Part shown: piece after piece, positions 1-11,026 of the stretch
How the letters are laid out: the number at the start of each line of letters is the position of its first letter
Position numbering within the stretch: the stretch's first letter is position 1
Assembly (NCBI GenBank): GCA_963920635.1
Contig: OY987299.1
Span: 29,838,901 to 29,902,900 of the forward strand
Direction of reading: 5' to 3'
Length of the DNA stretch: 64,000 bases
From: Pseudeuparius sepicola
Taxonomy: Eukaryota; Arthropoda; Insecta; Coleoptera; Anthribidae
Made by a program: the position numbers and the translations under genes
The notes under the pieces: generated by a model
Told to the model about the DNA's origin: nothing
What the model saw: the letters and a program-made list of their open reading frames with translations, nothing else
The model's database searches: none

Positions 1-787
1 TAACAAATTGCTTCAAAAAAAATAAACGAATTATTATAAAAGTGTGCACGCGAGTTTGAATTCGTAAACAAGCCTATGGTAATACTAGAACGTAAAAACA
101 TTCAAATACTCTGTTTTCTTTCATAGAGGAGACAAAAGTGGTGACAAAGTTCTATTTTATTGTTGATTTTTAACTAACCAAAATCCAGTAGTTATCAATA
201 GCAACAACACTGAATACCTTTTTGTGATGTGGAAGTAAAAATAAAAGTAAATTATCATATTCTTTTAAAGGGCCACATTATGTCTATAATTTTTGCGCAC
301 ATTTTTCTGACCAGTGCAGCAGGTATAGGTAAATTGAAATTTGTTTGAAGGTGGGGCAATAAAGATTATTGTTTCTTAAGGGGGTAATAAAATGAGTACT
401 TTGAGGTGTGTGCTCACTAAAATGCGCCGCAGGCAATTTTTTTTTTAGAAAATTTAAGGACAAATTTAGTTCAAATGAGATATAATAAATTAAAAAATCA
501 TCACGTCTTTTTTCCTCCTGTTTTTCTCAATGAAGCAGCTCCTTATCTACGGCTCTGGTGAGGTGAACTGCTTGTGTTTCAGGCAGGGCAAACATTCTGC
601 TAGGCAGGGCAACGCCCTGCCTGCCCCCCCCCTCATCTGGCTACGGCCCTGGATCTACCTAATAACTTTTTTAATTATTCTGTATTTCATAACTGAACAG
701 AGATTGAAAGCTATGTACCCTATTTTAGATGCTCTGAAGAATAATAAAGTTGAAACGTCACCATGAATGAGTTTATTAGTTTCCTGG
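1..787. other. AT-rich sequence, no gene seen
   Basis: No coding region or transposon ends with target duplications could be recognised here. A short C/G-rich palindromic patch at about 570-640, built on GGCAGGGCAACGCCCTGCC, is the only structured piece. A 78-codon open frame across it has no recognisable motif and is not called. Confidence 0.5.
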
Positions 788-793
788 TCTGAA

Positions 794-1268
794 CCACGAT
801 ACACTTACCCACGGTATGTCACTAACGAATCCGAAAACAAGGCAACTCTGCGCATCTACGTCAGTTGCGAATCACGAATTCTAAATAATGCAGCGGCTGC
901 GGTTGTGTTTTACGATTTTTTATAGTTTACAGTTTAATGTGTCAAGAAAAAAAAGTGTAAACAACTGACTGATCGTCAGTCCAGCTCGACAGTGCTTTGA
1001 AATAGGCCAAAAATGCCGTGATGTGCAGTCAGCGTATGTGCAGTCAGCGTATCAAATTAAATGTGTTTTTTATCAACAAGAATATTCATTCATTTATCTA
1101 GTAATAAATTCTACATATTTTTAACAACATTTATTTAAAAGAAATAAGCAAAAACCCATAAAAAAGTATCTATGCTGTGTAAAACATATGGAGCAAGTTA
1201 AATTCTGATTCGCAACTGACGTCACAAGGTGCGCAATGACATTCCTACCGTGGGTAAGTGTATCGTGG
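794..1268. mobile_element. TIR element with 6-bp target duplication
   Basis: The ends are inverted copies starting CCACGATACACTTACCCACG. The inverted similarity continues inward with gaps for about 100 bp, to the CAACTGACGTcA-like segments near 865 and 1220. The 6-bp direct repeat TCTGAA flanks it exactly (788-793 and 1269-1274). It has no coding capacity, so it is a non-autonomous DNA transposon. A 6-bp duplication does not point to one superfamily with certainty. Confidence 0.8.
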
Positions 1269-1679
1269 TCTGAACGTCCTCAACAGATAAAAATACCCCT
1301 TCCGACTACTTTGAAGACAAAAATCATATTGGAATATCATCATAATTGCTCTGTGTTACTTATTATAACCCTATATCAAAATACAATAATTAAACAGCAA
1401 ATGCCAGTTTTTGATGGAAATCACCTCAGTGAAAAATATATATCCATGGCCTGAGACATAACTGGAAGGTAAAAGGTAACATCCCATTTTTTGTTGGTTA
1501 TGGTGTTTATTGTAACTCCTTATCAAATCGTTTCAATCGACAATTGCATTTAATCCCAGCAAATCTGCAGTTAATGCCTATTTGAATTTTCATCTAAATA
1601 AACATTCCAACCGTGTGCAACCATTCCGCCGATCTTATCGAGCGCCTCCCTTCAAAACAAATCCTTAATCCACATCCGC

Positions 1680-1905
1680 ATTAAATTTGGACGGGGGTGC
1701 CGTCCAGCGTTTGTAGAAGATTTAAAACCAAAGCTAAATAATCGCCTGTTCGGATTGGGCGGTGAGATAGTGCACGTGCGGCTCCCCTCCTCCCCGCCCT
1801 CTGCTCTGGTGCACGCCGGGATTCAAACCCCGAACCGCCACGAACCCGCGGTGGGCGATTGCCGCAGGCGAGGGAGAGCACGATTCAACCGTGTCAAATG
1901 ACAGG
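1680..1905 (-). repeat. tRNA-like SINE candidate
   Basis: Read on the minus strand, this GC-rich segment contains a B-box-like stretch (GGTTTGAATCCC, near 1823) next to a GC-rich head and a following non-tRNA body. The base composition is far above its surroundings. A clear A box and an A-rich tail are not evident, so SINE identity is an inference. Confidence 0.4.
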
Positions 1906-1965
1906 GTTTCTACAAAGCAGTGCCGAACTGCCCGCACACAGTTATTATTTTACTGGCAAGCATAG

Positions 1966-2757
1966 CATCCCATATAGCGGAATATTCTGCTAATATTCTT
2001 TCAGAGAACATGCATATTGTAGGAATATTCATAAAAACTGTAGAAACATTATCTGCACATTCAGGCAACATTCAGGTGTTCGCCTTTTGAAGGTACTATT
2101 TCACGTATTATAAACATTCACAAATATATTAAATGCACGTTCCACAAATATTCAATGTATGTTCTATGTATATCCATTTAATATTCACGTGTACATTATA
2201 AAATAAAAAAAATGGGCCAACACCAGTTTCAGGGTTCGAACCTACGACCATCGATTTACAAGTTGACGCTCTAACCAACTAAGCCATTAAGGTACTTGGA
2301 AATATTATCTAAAAATAGTGTAAGCTAGAATCTCTGTGACGTCACAAGACTAGGAATAAGTACCGTTTGTGAACATTCATAAGATATTTGCTGTATGAAT
2401 ATACTATTTAGCATGTTCCAGCAATATTCCAAATTGCACGTTCCTAAGGTGAACGTGCCTGTAAGTTAAATGTTCAATTTGTAAATATTTATAGAACCAC
2501 TAAGTTAGGAATATGTTACACAAGATATTGTGGAAATATCCCTTCTTATTCAAAACAAACATATACCTACATCATTTGTACATTCATCTAACATATTATA
2601 TTTGTACCTATCTGCGATTAACAAATATCTTGGGTATATGCAGTTACTGAACATATTTCGTAAAATATTGTAACAATGTTTTATAAATATGGGGAATATT
2701 TTTTGCACATTAGGAACTTATTTTGCATATTCAAAAAATATTAAATGCTATATGGGA
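1966..2757. mobile_element. GAATATTC-rich element with short TIRs
   Basis: The segment is bounded by CCCATATAGC (1969) and its inverse GCTATATGGG (2747). The interior is dense in GAATATTC/ATATTC words and has no open reading frame. It abuts the foldback that begins at 2757. Target duplication could not be fixed. A tRNA-like segment lies inside it at about 2222-2285. Confidence 0.55.
2222..2287 (-). repeat. tRNA-Thr-like segment (Pol III boxes)
   Basis: Minus-strand sequence has a perfect A box (TGGCTTAGTTGG), an anticodon-loop-like CTTGTAAA (would read TGT, Thr) and a B box (GGTTCGAACCC). The anticodon stem does not pair, and an oligo-T run follows. It is therefore a tRNA-derived segment or SINE head, not a functional tRNA gene. 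Confidence 0.55.
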
Positions 2758-4697
2758 TAGTCCGGTCAAAATGGACATTCAAGGTTACATTAATTCGCAT
2801 AGAGCTGAATCTTGGTTTGATTGTTTATATCATCATTATAAAAGAAATGTCAAAAGTCCCCGTCGATCCCGCAATAAAGTTATTCAAGGTCAAAGTTCGC
2901 AAAATGGGTTTTTTGCAGTTTTCAGCCAAACGGTAAGTTTTATCATAAGAATACATCAGACAAAAGTTGTAGAGCATGGAATTGTCTAGAAAAAATGCGA
3001 TTACATTTTTTTCCCTAAGAATCGCCGTTTTTGAGATATCGCGATTTAAAAGTTGAAGAAGTTGCAATCTCCATAATATACAGAGTGACTCAGTTTTTTG
3101 TAGCAAGACATTAGCAGGTGATAGATCTTCAAAAAATAACCGCACTTTCTCGTATAAATAAAAAGTTACAAGATGTTCCCAAAGTCTAGAGAATACTATT
3201 CTCTAGACTTTGGTCGTTGATTGTCGTATTAATAAAGACTGCTCACGGCTGTCATGTTTGACAGTTCTCTGGCTCACCATGCGCTTCCCGGAGACAAAAT
3301 ACAATACAAAATACATTGTTGACCATAGGCGAAATCTACTTTTCAGAATATGAAGTTATAGCCGAGAGAAGTCTTATATTAATACGTCAGTCAACGCTTT
3401 GGTGTTAAGAAAATATGTGGACTTCATCGAATATTTACAAAACTGAAAACTAGTTAGAATATTTAAGTCATATTTGGTACACGTTGTAACGGCATGGGCT
3501 ATTAATATCGAACATCTTGAACAACCAGTGGCGGAGAAGTGGGTAATTTTAGTACAATTGTTTTCAGAAAAAGAAAGAATCACCTTGTATAAGTAATAAA
3601 ACTTATTGAATTTTCTATGTAGATTTTAATTGAAGACAAAAATGTCCTTTTGGCATTGGCAAATTTGATTTTTTCGTATTAGTTCAGGATATTTCTTAAG
3701 AATTAATTAAAAAATTTGCTCCATAAAGCAAGACTCAAAATAGAAAAAACGTGTTTCTTACTTTAAATAAAGTAACTTTTTCCAATAAACGTACCCATTC
3801 AAGGTTTAACTTTTTAAGATACAGAGCGTAACATTAATTTTAATTTCCTAAATGTTTTAGATCCTGTATCTTCAAAAGTATACCTAGTCTTAAATAGATA
3901 AATTTTTTGGAAGAACTTACCTTATTTAAAGTAGGAAGCACATTTTGTCTCACTTATGGAGCAAATTTCGTAGTTAATTTTTCAGAAATACTCTATAAAA
4001 TTATATAAAAAAAAATCAAATTTGCCATTAAACTAAAACATACGAAAAAATAAAAAGAGGGCATTTTTGTTTACTATTAAAATCTACCAAAAAAATGCAA
4101 TCCATTTTATTACTACACAAGGTGATTCATTTTTTTCTAAGAACATTTGTACTAATTACCCACTTCTCCCCCAATGGTTATTCAAGATGTTTGATATTAA
4201 CAGGTTTTATGCTAACCAATGCCGTTATAATGTGTACCAAATATGACTTAAATATTCGATAAAGTACACATATTTTTTAAAAATTTTAACACCCTGTAAT
4301 TTTTCTATGAAGCCTTAAAAAGATATAGTTTATACGAAAAGAAATTCTCAGAATTGTACTATGTGCGGGGTTACACAGACCAATATTTTTAATTGTATTA
4401 CATGTCCAGTTGTCCAGTGATGTATATGCGTAGGGTATAGGCAGCGTACTCGTGTATATTATGGAGATTGCAAATGCAACTCTTCAACTTTTGAATCGAG
4501 ATATCTCATAAATGGTGATTCTTAGGAAAAAAGTGTGAAGACAATTCTTGTAGATAATTACATGCTCTACAATTTTTGTATGGAGACTTTTGACATTTCT
4601 TTTATATTGATGATATAAAAAATCAAACCAAGATTCAGCTCTATGCGAATTAATGAAACCTTACCCCTATTTTTTTGGGATAACTTGACCGGACTAG
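2757..4697. repeat. Long foldback element
   Basis: The ends TAGTCCGGTCAA and TTGACCGGACTA are inverted. Arms of about 300 bp match in inverted orientation (2757-3085 against 4455-4697). A second inverted pair lies inside (about 3415-3600 against 4130-4275). The right arm has point differences and small gaps, so it is not recent. A 182-bp MITE with a 7-bp target duplication interrupts it at 3215. Confidence 0.8.
3215..3396. mobile_element. 182-bp MITE, CGTTGA ends, 7-bp TSD
   Basis: Starts CGTTGATTGTCGTATTAATA and ends in the inverse of CGTTGACTGACGTATTAATA. The 7-bp direct repeat CTTTGGT flanks it exactly (3208-3214 and 3397-3403). A second copy lies at 28334-28513. The CGTTGA terminus and 7-bp duplication are shared with the 7.7-kb element at 10009, so a common transposase family is likely. 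Confidence 0.9.
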
Positions 4698-4959
4698 CAA
4701 GAGACCATGCACGCTTGTCGGTCGCCAAATGATATTTTATTATATTCTGCGTGATTTTTTGCTCTTTGGTTTGAATGTAAGATCTGACCTTTCGTCTGTG
4801 ATCTGACCCAAAGTACCTATTTTTTTTATTTATAGGTACAGTTATTGCAGATATGTAATTTATAGTTTTATTTTTGATAAAAGTGCAATTTTGCAACATA
4901 AATTAAGACTCAAAGCAAAATTGTAGAAAGTCGGCTCGTGCTATCAATATGAACATTAG

Positions 4960-5400
4960 CCTAAATTACCTTGGGGAAGGGTTAATCTACAGCAAAAAAC
5001 GAAATGTACAATGTTTGGAAGTGCATAAAATAGGTATTTTTTTACGCCATAGCCATGAGTAACTTTTTTAAACTCTAAGAAAAAACTTAACCTCGTTATT
5101 TTTCCAAATTCTGCTACAGTGGGCTTAAAGCAATCAGTTTTGCCCACAGATTTCAGTAAGAAAGTTTTTCAGTAGCTCTTGATTGATATAAAAAAGTTAC
5201 AAGCCGGAGAAGTTTCGGCAATTTTCGGGTTTTTCAAAAATATCTCTAAAAGTGGTCCGTGGATTTCGAATATGTTTTTGCACAAGGCTAGATCAAGAAG
5301 ACAATTTTTTCTTTCAAATAAAGTTCTTCGAGAAATGCATATTTTTAAAGATAATTCCAAGTGGCCCTCCGTCAGTATAGACACCGCTTAGGTATATATT
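4960..5400. repeat. Dispersed repeat, copy 1
   Basis: About 300 bp (5080-5395) is repeated in direct orientation at about 38135-38445, for example around AAAAAAGTTACAAGCCGRAG and AGTGGCCCTCCGTCA. No open frame of note and no recognised ends. The other copy lies inside the Crypton-bearing element. Confidence 0.6.
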
Positions 5401-5534
5401 TTTTATTTTTAACGAGAAGAAAGGCATAATTTCTTTCTTGCAGTAGTTATATACGTGAAGTTTGGGTATTTATGCCACTCCTAAAGTTGTAAAGAACCAA
5501 TTGCACACAATAAATAATGTATATAAAGATGAGT

Positions 5535-6306
5535 ACAGGGTGATCCAACTTCTTTCTTTTTCAAGTTAAAGAAAAAATTATAGAGGTAAAAGTTTCAAGG
5601 TTTTTGGTGAGCTTTTCCATGGTCTTCTTGAAATTGACACAGGGTGTTTCGTAAAAGCGGAAAAAAACAAGCTTATGTTTTTTACCAGAACACCCTGTAG
5701 GTATATTATTGCATTTTTGGAATCTACACTTCGTCTCGATTCCAACGTCATATATATGCCTTATGATTGCTCCAGCCGTTTTTGCAATACAGGGTGTTCG
5801 AACTTTTTTTCATGTTTTCACATCCTATATCTCGGAAACGAAACGTTTGCGGATAAATTGAGTATAAAAAAATTTATGAGAATAGTGCCCCTAAAACGTT
5901 CATAATCATTTTGAACCCACTCCGAATCAAAGTTCATGTTTCAATATTTTGCCCCGGACTAGAAAAATATCAACCTTAACTTTTTTGTGTGAATGATTAC
6001 AAAATGACCATTATCGTTTTAGGGGCATCATTTTCATCATTTTTTCTTATACTCAATTCAATTTATCCTATAAAAACGTTTCGTTTCCTCGATACAGGAT
6101 GTGAAAATGTAAAATGTAAAAATGTAAAATGTAAAAATGGCTGGAGAAATCATATCATATATATTATGTCGTTGCAATAGGTTTGTCCAGCTTTTACGGA
6201 TCACCCTGTGTCAATTTCAATAAGACCATGGAAAAGCTCACCAAAAACCTTAAAAATTTTGCCTCTACAATTTTTTCATTAGCTTGAAAAATAAAGAAAT
6301 TAAGGT
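5535..6306. repeat. Foldback element with ACAGGGTG motifs
   Basis: Left arm 5540-5905 is matched in inverted orientation by 5985-6305, with the centre near 5945. Both arms carry GGTTTTTGGTGAGCTTTTCC or its inverse. The arms include internal ACAGGGTG motifs typical of the foldbacks throughout this window. A small tandem of ATGTAAAATGTAAAA is present at 6100-6135. Confidence 0.8.
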
Positions 6307-6309
6307 TCC

Positions 6310-7285
6310 TCTTGGATGGCTCATCCTAATAATTTCTGGTCGATATAATACAAATAGCTTTTTCTTCTGAATCTAAGGATGAAGTGGAATGGAAAGCCAA
6401 CATTTGTCACACCAAATAAGTTTCCGCTCTGGGATTTGGCGATCGCGATCAGATAATTTTACACTTTTTCGCTTCTAATAATATGTTGAAATACATATAA
6501 GTACATTTTTAAGTGGGGTTCTAGGTCCCATTTAGATTCGAAACGAATGAAAGCACAGAGGCACCAGCTACGTGCGGTCCGGCCCTGCCCCAGGTGGGCG
6601 CATAGATGCAGGTCCAGGTCGAAGGTATAATTTGCGGCCCCCTCAAACTATGTCGGATGTCATTAAAAATGTATATCACGCGTTTCCGTTGCCGCTATCA
6701 CCGCATATGACACGTGAAGACCCCTAACCCCTCGTCGACCCCCAAGGGCCCAGAAATAATATGAAATATGGCACAATAAATTACCCTCGGACCTAGTATG
6801 CGTTTTTAATTGTCCCGTACACTTAATTTAAGTTTATGATTGGTATACGGAATTGGGGGAGGATTCGGTCGCTTCCGGCGCCGGTGGCAGTCCCCTATAA
6901 TTGTTTTTATTTATCAGCTGTTATGTCCCTGCCCTTTAAATTATTTCGGCGATTTGTTCTTGTTCACGGGGAGCGTATGCTATTCCAAAATATAAGCCAT
7001 TGTACATTTAGGTACATACATACAACTCAATCTCAACTAGCAATTTGGGCCAAATTATTTGGTGTTTTATAATAGCCGCAGAAATGTTTCTGATACAAAT
7101 TTTGTAAAACAATATTATTCTCAGGAACATTTTCAAAACGTTATTACAGCTGGTATAATTGCAAATTGGGCACCAATTATAAAATAAATTGGTTGTTCTT
7201 AGTATTTTATAAAGCCTATTGAGATCCTTAAAAAATTATTTTAGAAACGTTTCCGGAAGCCTTAAGAAAGTGTATTAAAGGCACT
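6310..7285. other. Intergenic, no recognised feature
   Basis: Contains a moderately GC-rich patch (6550-6760, with CGGCCCTGCCCCAGGTGGGC) and a GC-richer stretch near 6850. No splice-bounded exon, transposon end or structured RNA was recognised. Confidence 0.4.
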
Positions 7286-7289
7286 ATAA

Positions 7290-7543
7290 TAGTTATTTAT
7301 GTACCAAGGCACTGAAGTTCAACTTTTTATGACTCATGTGGAGTTTAGTTGCTGAGGCCTCTGGCCGAGGCAAATAAACCACATGAGTCATAAAAAGAAC
7401 TTCAGTGCCGAGGTACATATTATATTTTTCTTGAAATCGAAAAAAAAATGTTTTATTAGGCAAGAAAATAATAATAAGGGATCACCCGTCCACGAACCGA
7501 CTACGCGCGGCGTTGCTTGACTTTACCGATCGCTCTACCTAGG
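7290..7543. repeat. Hairpin/5S-like dispersed repeat, copy 1 left part
   Basis: Begins with a long hairpin (7301-7415) whose arms read GTACCAAGGCACTGAAGTTC and its near-inverse. It is followed by a 5S-like segment (7478-7540). The repeat stops at CTACCTAGG, where the Jockey LINE begins. The matching right part resumes at about 19241. Copies at 34115 and 48130 show the uninterrupted order. Confidence 0.85.
7478..7540 (-). repeat. 5S rRNA-like segment, copy 1
   Basis: On the minus strand it reads AAGTCAAGCAACG followed about 15 nt later by GGTTCATGGACGGGTGATCC. These resemble the 5S internal promoter box A (AAGTTAAGCAACG) and box C (TTGGATGGGTGACC) in order and spacing. Only the internal promoter region resembles 5S; the 5' third does not. 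A 5S-derived SINE is the likely origin. Confidence 0.55.
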
Positions 7544-10001
7544 ATTCGGATTCGAACAATTTTTATTTACACATACATACAATATTTACAAAGGTAAGGT
7601 CTTCTGGTATAGTAGTAGCTCCCGCCCACTAGGGGCACATCTGACAGATAGGGTCGGGCACGAACTCGCACAGCGAATTGTTCTCTAGTTTTGAACTTAG
7701 GCTGAAGGTAGGTATGTGAAATGGAATAGTTTAGATTACTTAAGGGAAAAGCCCCAGGGGGACAGAAAAACCCTTTCTAGATAGTTGATATCAAACACAC
7801 ATATCCGACATTGGACGTATCATTAATTTGAGGCTTAGTGCATCGTTCAGAATTTTAATAGTGTGGGGTACACTGGTATGGAATCTTATGCTTTATTCTC
7901 GAAATACCATATTGTGCAAGGTTATCAGCCTTTACCCTGGTTATCTCGCGTACTAGAGGGTTTTCAGAAAATAGTGTCATACCATAGAACTTATTGGCTT
8001 GTTCTCTGACAAAGTCATCAAGAGGCTGCAGCCCAGCTGCAGTATATAGATCGGCATTACGAATACGTAACTCAAGTCCTGTGGCAGCTCTTAGAAACCG
8101 CCTCTCATATATCCCAAGTTTGGCAATAGACTCCTTACTGGCGATGGTCCACACAGGACACGCATAAGTTAAGACAGGTCTGATCATTGTCTTGTACAAA
8201 ATAATTTTATTTTTTTTAGAAAGCGGGCTGTGAAAATCTTTTAGAGAGTACAATCTGTTCGGTTTTGGCTTTATTAAGCGTGATTTTGTTTTTACAGGTA
8301 TAATTCTTGAGTTGATGGACGTAATTTTTGGTAAGGCTATTAGCTGCCTGTGCAGAGTGCGACTGCACGTAGACCGCCGTGTCATCAGCATATTGGGCCA
8401 GCTTCACGTTAGGGATTTTTGGGATATCTTTAAGATAAAAATTGTAAAGTACTGGGCCCAACACTGACCCTTGCGGAACGCCGGCCGGGACCGAAATTTT
8501 TTGTGACTTGGCGCCGTCAACATCAACCTCAAAAGTCCTACCGGTTAGGTAGGAATCAAGTAGTTTGATTACCCCCCTCGGAAGATCATCATTCCTAAGT
8601 TTAACGACTAATCCCTGATGCCATACTCGGTCGAAAGCTTTCTCAACATCGAATTGCTTAAGAACTGTGGACTGACCCTTGTTGAAGGCTACCGCCGTGT
8701 CACAAACAATGCGCGCTAGCTGCTGAGTTGTGTTGTGAGTAGGTTGAAAACCAAATTGTTCATGATTTATTTGGAAGCGTCGCTCAGCTCGGAGCGTACG
8801 CAACAGGAGTCTCTCAGCAACTTTTGACATTGTAGATAAAAGCGTTGACTTTAAATCTTCACCCAACGATAAAAGCGTTGACTGAAGGTTTAAATCTTCA
8901 CCCAACGATAAAAGCGTTGACTGATTTAAATCTTCACCCAACGATAAAAGGCTTATTGGCCTATAGTTTTGGGTGTATTCAATATTTTTCCCCGGTTTGG
9001 GGACGGCCTTGACTACGCTATTTTTCCAGGCTTTAGGCCAATAGTTGTACGTAAAAATGGCTCTGATTATGTAGAATAGTTGGACCACAGCTTTCATGGG
9101 AAGGTTTTTTAAGAGCTTGTAGTCCAAGTCCATCCTCACCGGGGGCGCTGTTATTAGGTGCGTACTTTATTAGCAACTTGATGTCCCGAGGGGAGTAGTC
9201 GAAAGGAAGAGGGGTGTGTGCGTCATACGTACCTTGTATATTCTCATAAGTGCGTAGTACCTGATGATGGTGTTCTAGATTGTCCGGCGGAAGGACAAAG
9301 GCATCCGAGAATCCCTGTGCCAAAGCTTGCGCCTTCCAACCGGGGTCGGAATGCTCAATACCTTGATTATCAATGAGAGTAGAAGGAGCCGCAGATTTGC
9401 GCTTCAGCCTCTTAACAACCTTGTATATGGAATTATCAGAGAATTTTAAGTTTTCAAGAGTGTGCCTCCAAGTTCTATTTTTGTAATCTTTAATTGCATT
9501 TTTAAGTGTTGTTTGTGCTACCAGGAGATCCCTCCTATCATCGGGATTACGGGTCCGCTGCCATCTTTTCCTGATTGCATTTTTATTAGTGATAAGTCTA
9601 TGTATATCCGGCGGGAGATAGTCTTTTAGCGGATCAATTATAATATCCCTGGTTATAACATTATTAGCTGCACTAATATGATTAGTAAGAATTTCAATTT
9701 GTCTTTCTATGTCATCCGGAGAGTTGATATTGGGTGTAAGAGTTAAGGAATTATTTATATTTTGTCTGAAAAGATGCCAATTAGCATCTTTATAAGTTTG
9801 GACGATTTTCCGCCGCGGACTTTCAATGGGTGGTGATATTTGAAAAAGAACCGGATTATGATCCGAAGATAAATCTGAAATGGATATAGGGTGGGTTATG
9901 TTATCATTATTTTTATTAATTGCTAAATCAAGAGTAGATGGTGCATATCCGTTATCCGGGTAATGTGTAGGTTCGTCAGTGTGTAGGACAACGGCCCCAG
10001 C
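7544..10001 (-). pseudogene. Jockey-clade LINE, 3' part: EN C-terminus and RT
   Basis: ORF2 of a Jockey-type non-LTR retrotransposon. Reading down from 10001, the end of the AP endonuclease is visible with its SDHNPV motif. Reverse transcriptase follows, with NNSAPGEDGL, RPISLLS, FDVEKAFDRVW, GVPQGSVLGP and YADD. The thumb/C-terminal region with YACPVW ends near 7858. Frame changes near 9130 and 8225 inactivate it. At 8843-8943 three micro-insertions add 36 codons between RPISLLS and TMSKVAERL without breaking frame. The 5' part lies at 17727-19240, beyond the 7.7-kb insertion. The 3' end lies near 7544. Confidence 0.9.
8836..8950. repeat. Three tandem micro-insertions with four 7-bp repeats
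   Basis: The repeat ATAAAAG occurs at 8836, 8869, 8908 and 8944. Between the copies lie inserts of 26 bp (8843-8868), 32 bp (8876-8907) and 29 bp (8915-8943). All begin CGTTGACT and end AAATCTTCACCCAACG; they differ only in the middle. Each insert plus one repeat is 33, 39 or 36 bp, so the Jockey frame stays open. Removing all three restores the usual Jockey order RPISLLS-TMSK. CGTTGACTG is also the end of the 180-bp MITEs. Sequential excision footprints at one site is the favoured reading. Confidence 0.85.
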
Positions 10002-10175
10002 CTCGAGGCGTTGATTGAAGAAGGGGAAGATATCCTCCCTTAGGGAGGCATGCGAATATGATCCTTATGGTCTGTCTGTCACATTCCCACTTGTTACTAA
10101 ATGTTTCTGTCTCGTTCTCATACATTTCACCGACACGCGTCCGTACGGTGGCGCCAAATTCCGAAACCACCATTC

Positions 10176-10207
10176 GAGTCGGTCGATGGAGAAAGGAATC
10201 TTCAATC
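10176..10207. repeat. Degenerate micro-insertion, no TSD seen
   Basis: Contains TCGATGGAGAAAGGAATC followed by TTCAATCAACG, the same right-end plus left-end fusion seen at 17111. The flanks do not show a 7-bp repeat, so it may be eroded or rearranged. A further end-like CTCCATCGACG lies at 10226-10237. Confidence 0.5.
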
Positions 10208-10667
10208 AACGGTGCGGGCAAAAGGTCACTCCATCGACGACGGAAGAGCGCAGAAAACTACGCGGTCAGCGCACCGCCACCTATGGACAAGGCCATACAA
10301 CTACTGTCGTCCGACGCGACGACGTCCAGCTGTTTTTGTTTTTGATCTGTATCTGTACCTCGGTTTCCTCGTTTACTGATTTCCACTTATATTATCGTTA
10401 CTGGGTAATCTGTGATTGTTATTACGTATATTTGGTGGATACAGTAGTGTGCAGAGGACCAGTGGTGTTCTAGTCCGATAATTAGTGTGTGCCTATCAAA
10501 AACATTTCATGTTTTGAGCCATCAGATAAAGGATACCTAAATACGGAGGTTAGGAAGTGAAAGTGTGTTTTGTTGTATACAGAGACTTGCCATCAAGCCA
10601 AGTCATGCCATCAAGGCTCTGGTTGTATGTATAATATCAAAATGGGTGTTTTCTTGTGTTTTCTCAG

Positions 10668-10857
10668 CCATGCCCGAGAAGTGTTGTGTCCCAAATTCGT
10701 CGATGAAGGAACGAATTAATCGATGCCCAAATTGCCTAACCTAACCGAGCCAAAGCCAAAAGTGTCCGTTTTTGCCTTTCCTAAGGATCCGGTTTTGAGC
10801 GCAAAATGGGTGCAGGCCATAAAAAGAGCTGACTTTGTAGTCAAGAAACATTCTAAG
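10668..10857 (+). pseudogene. THAP-domain gene, exon 1 (broken)
   Basis: A splice acceptor (TTTTCTCAG) precedes ATG at 10670. The start MPEKCCVPN is the C2CH zinc-binding beginning of a THAP domain. Further on, VSVFAFPKDPVLSAKWVQAI gives the conserved FAFP and W of the domain in another frame, ending at KKHSK and a GTAAGT donor at 10858. Two lesions explain the break: a 28-bp micro-insertion flanked by CCAAATT (10698-10725) and a 5-bp TAACC tandem duplication at 10735-10744. THAP domains bind DNA and are found in P-element transposases and host regulators. Given its location, a decayed transposase is the likelier origin. Confidence 0.8.
10698..10725. repeat. 28-bp micro-insertion in THAP exon 1
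   Basis: Reads CGTCGATGAAGGAACG plus AATTAATCGATG, matching the fused ends of the 7.7-kb element at 23 of 28 positions (against the copy at 17111). It is flanked by CCCAAATT on the left (10690-10697) and the right (10726-10733). If the duplication is 7 bp, one shared C is chance. It separates the VPN of the zinc motif from the expected next cysteine. Confidence 0.75.
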
Positions 10858-10965
10858 GTAAGTTACATGTTACATTTTTATATATTTTTCATAAAGCTTT
10901 GGGTTATTGTAGGTCTGTGAACAACACTTTTAACACAAGACATTGAAAGGGAGACTACGTGTGTT

Positions 10966-10987
10966 CGTCGATGGTCCTCAATCAACG
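10966..10987. repeat. 22-bp micro-insertion in THAP exon 2
   Basis: Made of CGTCGATGG, a TCC filler and TCAATCAACG: the two ends of the 7.7-kb element joined. The perfect 7-bp repeat GTGTGTT flanks it (10959-10965 and 10988-10994). Taking it out restores the THAP-gene frame across the site. Confidence 0.9.
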
Positions 10988-11026
10988 GTGTGTTGTAGAA
11001 TCGACTGGTGAAACTTTACGTGCACC

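Noticed and set aside
2222..2287. Functional tRNA-Thr gene
   Set aside because: A and B boxes are good, but the anticodon stem does not pair and no acceptor stem was found; it lies inside a transposon-like segment.
10015..10473. 152-codon plus-strand frame at the left end of the 7.7-kb element
   Set aside because: The three frames overlap there without a recognisable motif; the THAP gene starts further on, and the region looks like a leader or promoter.
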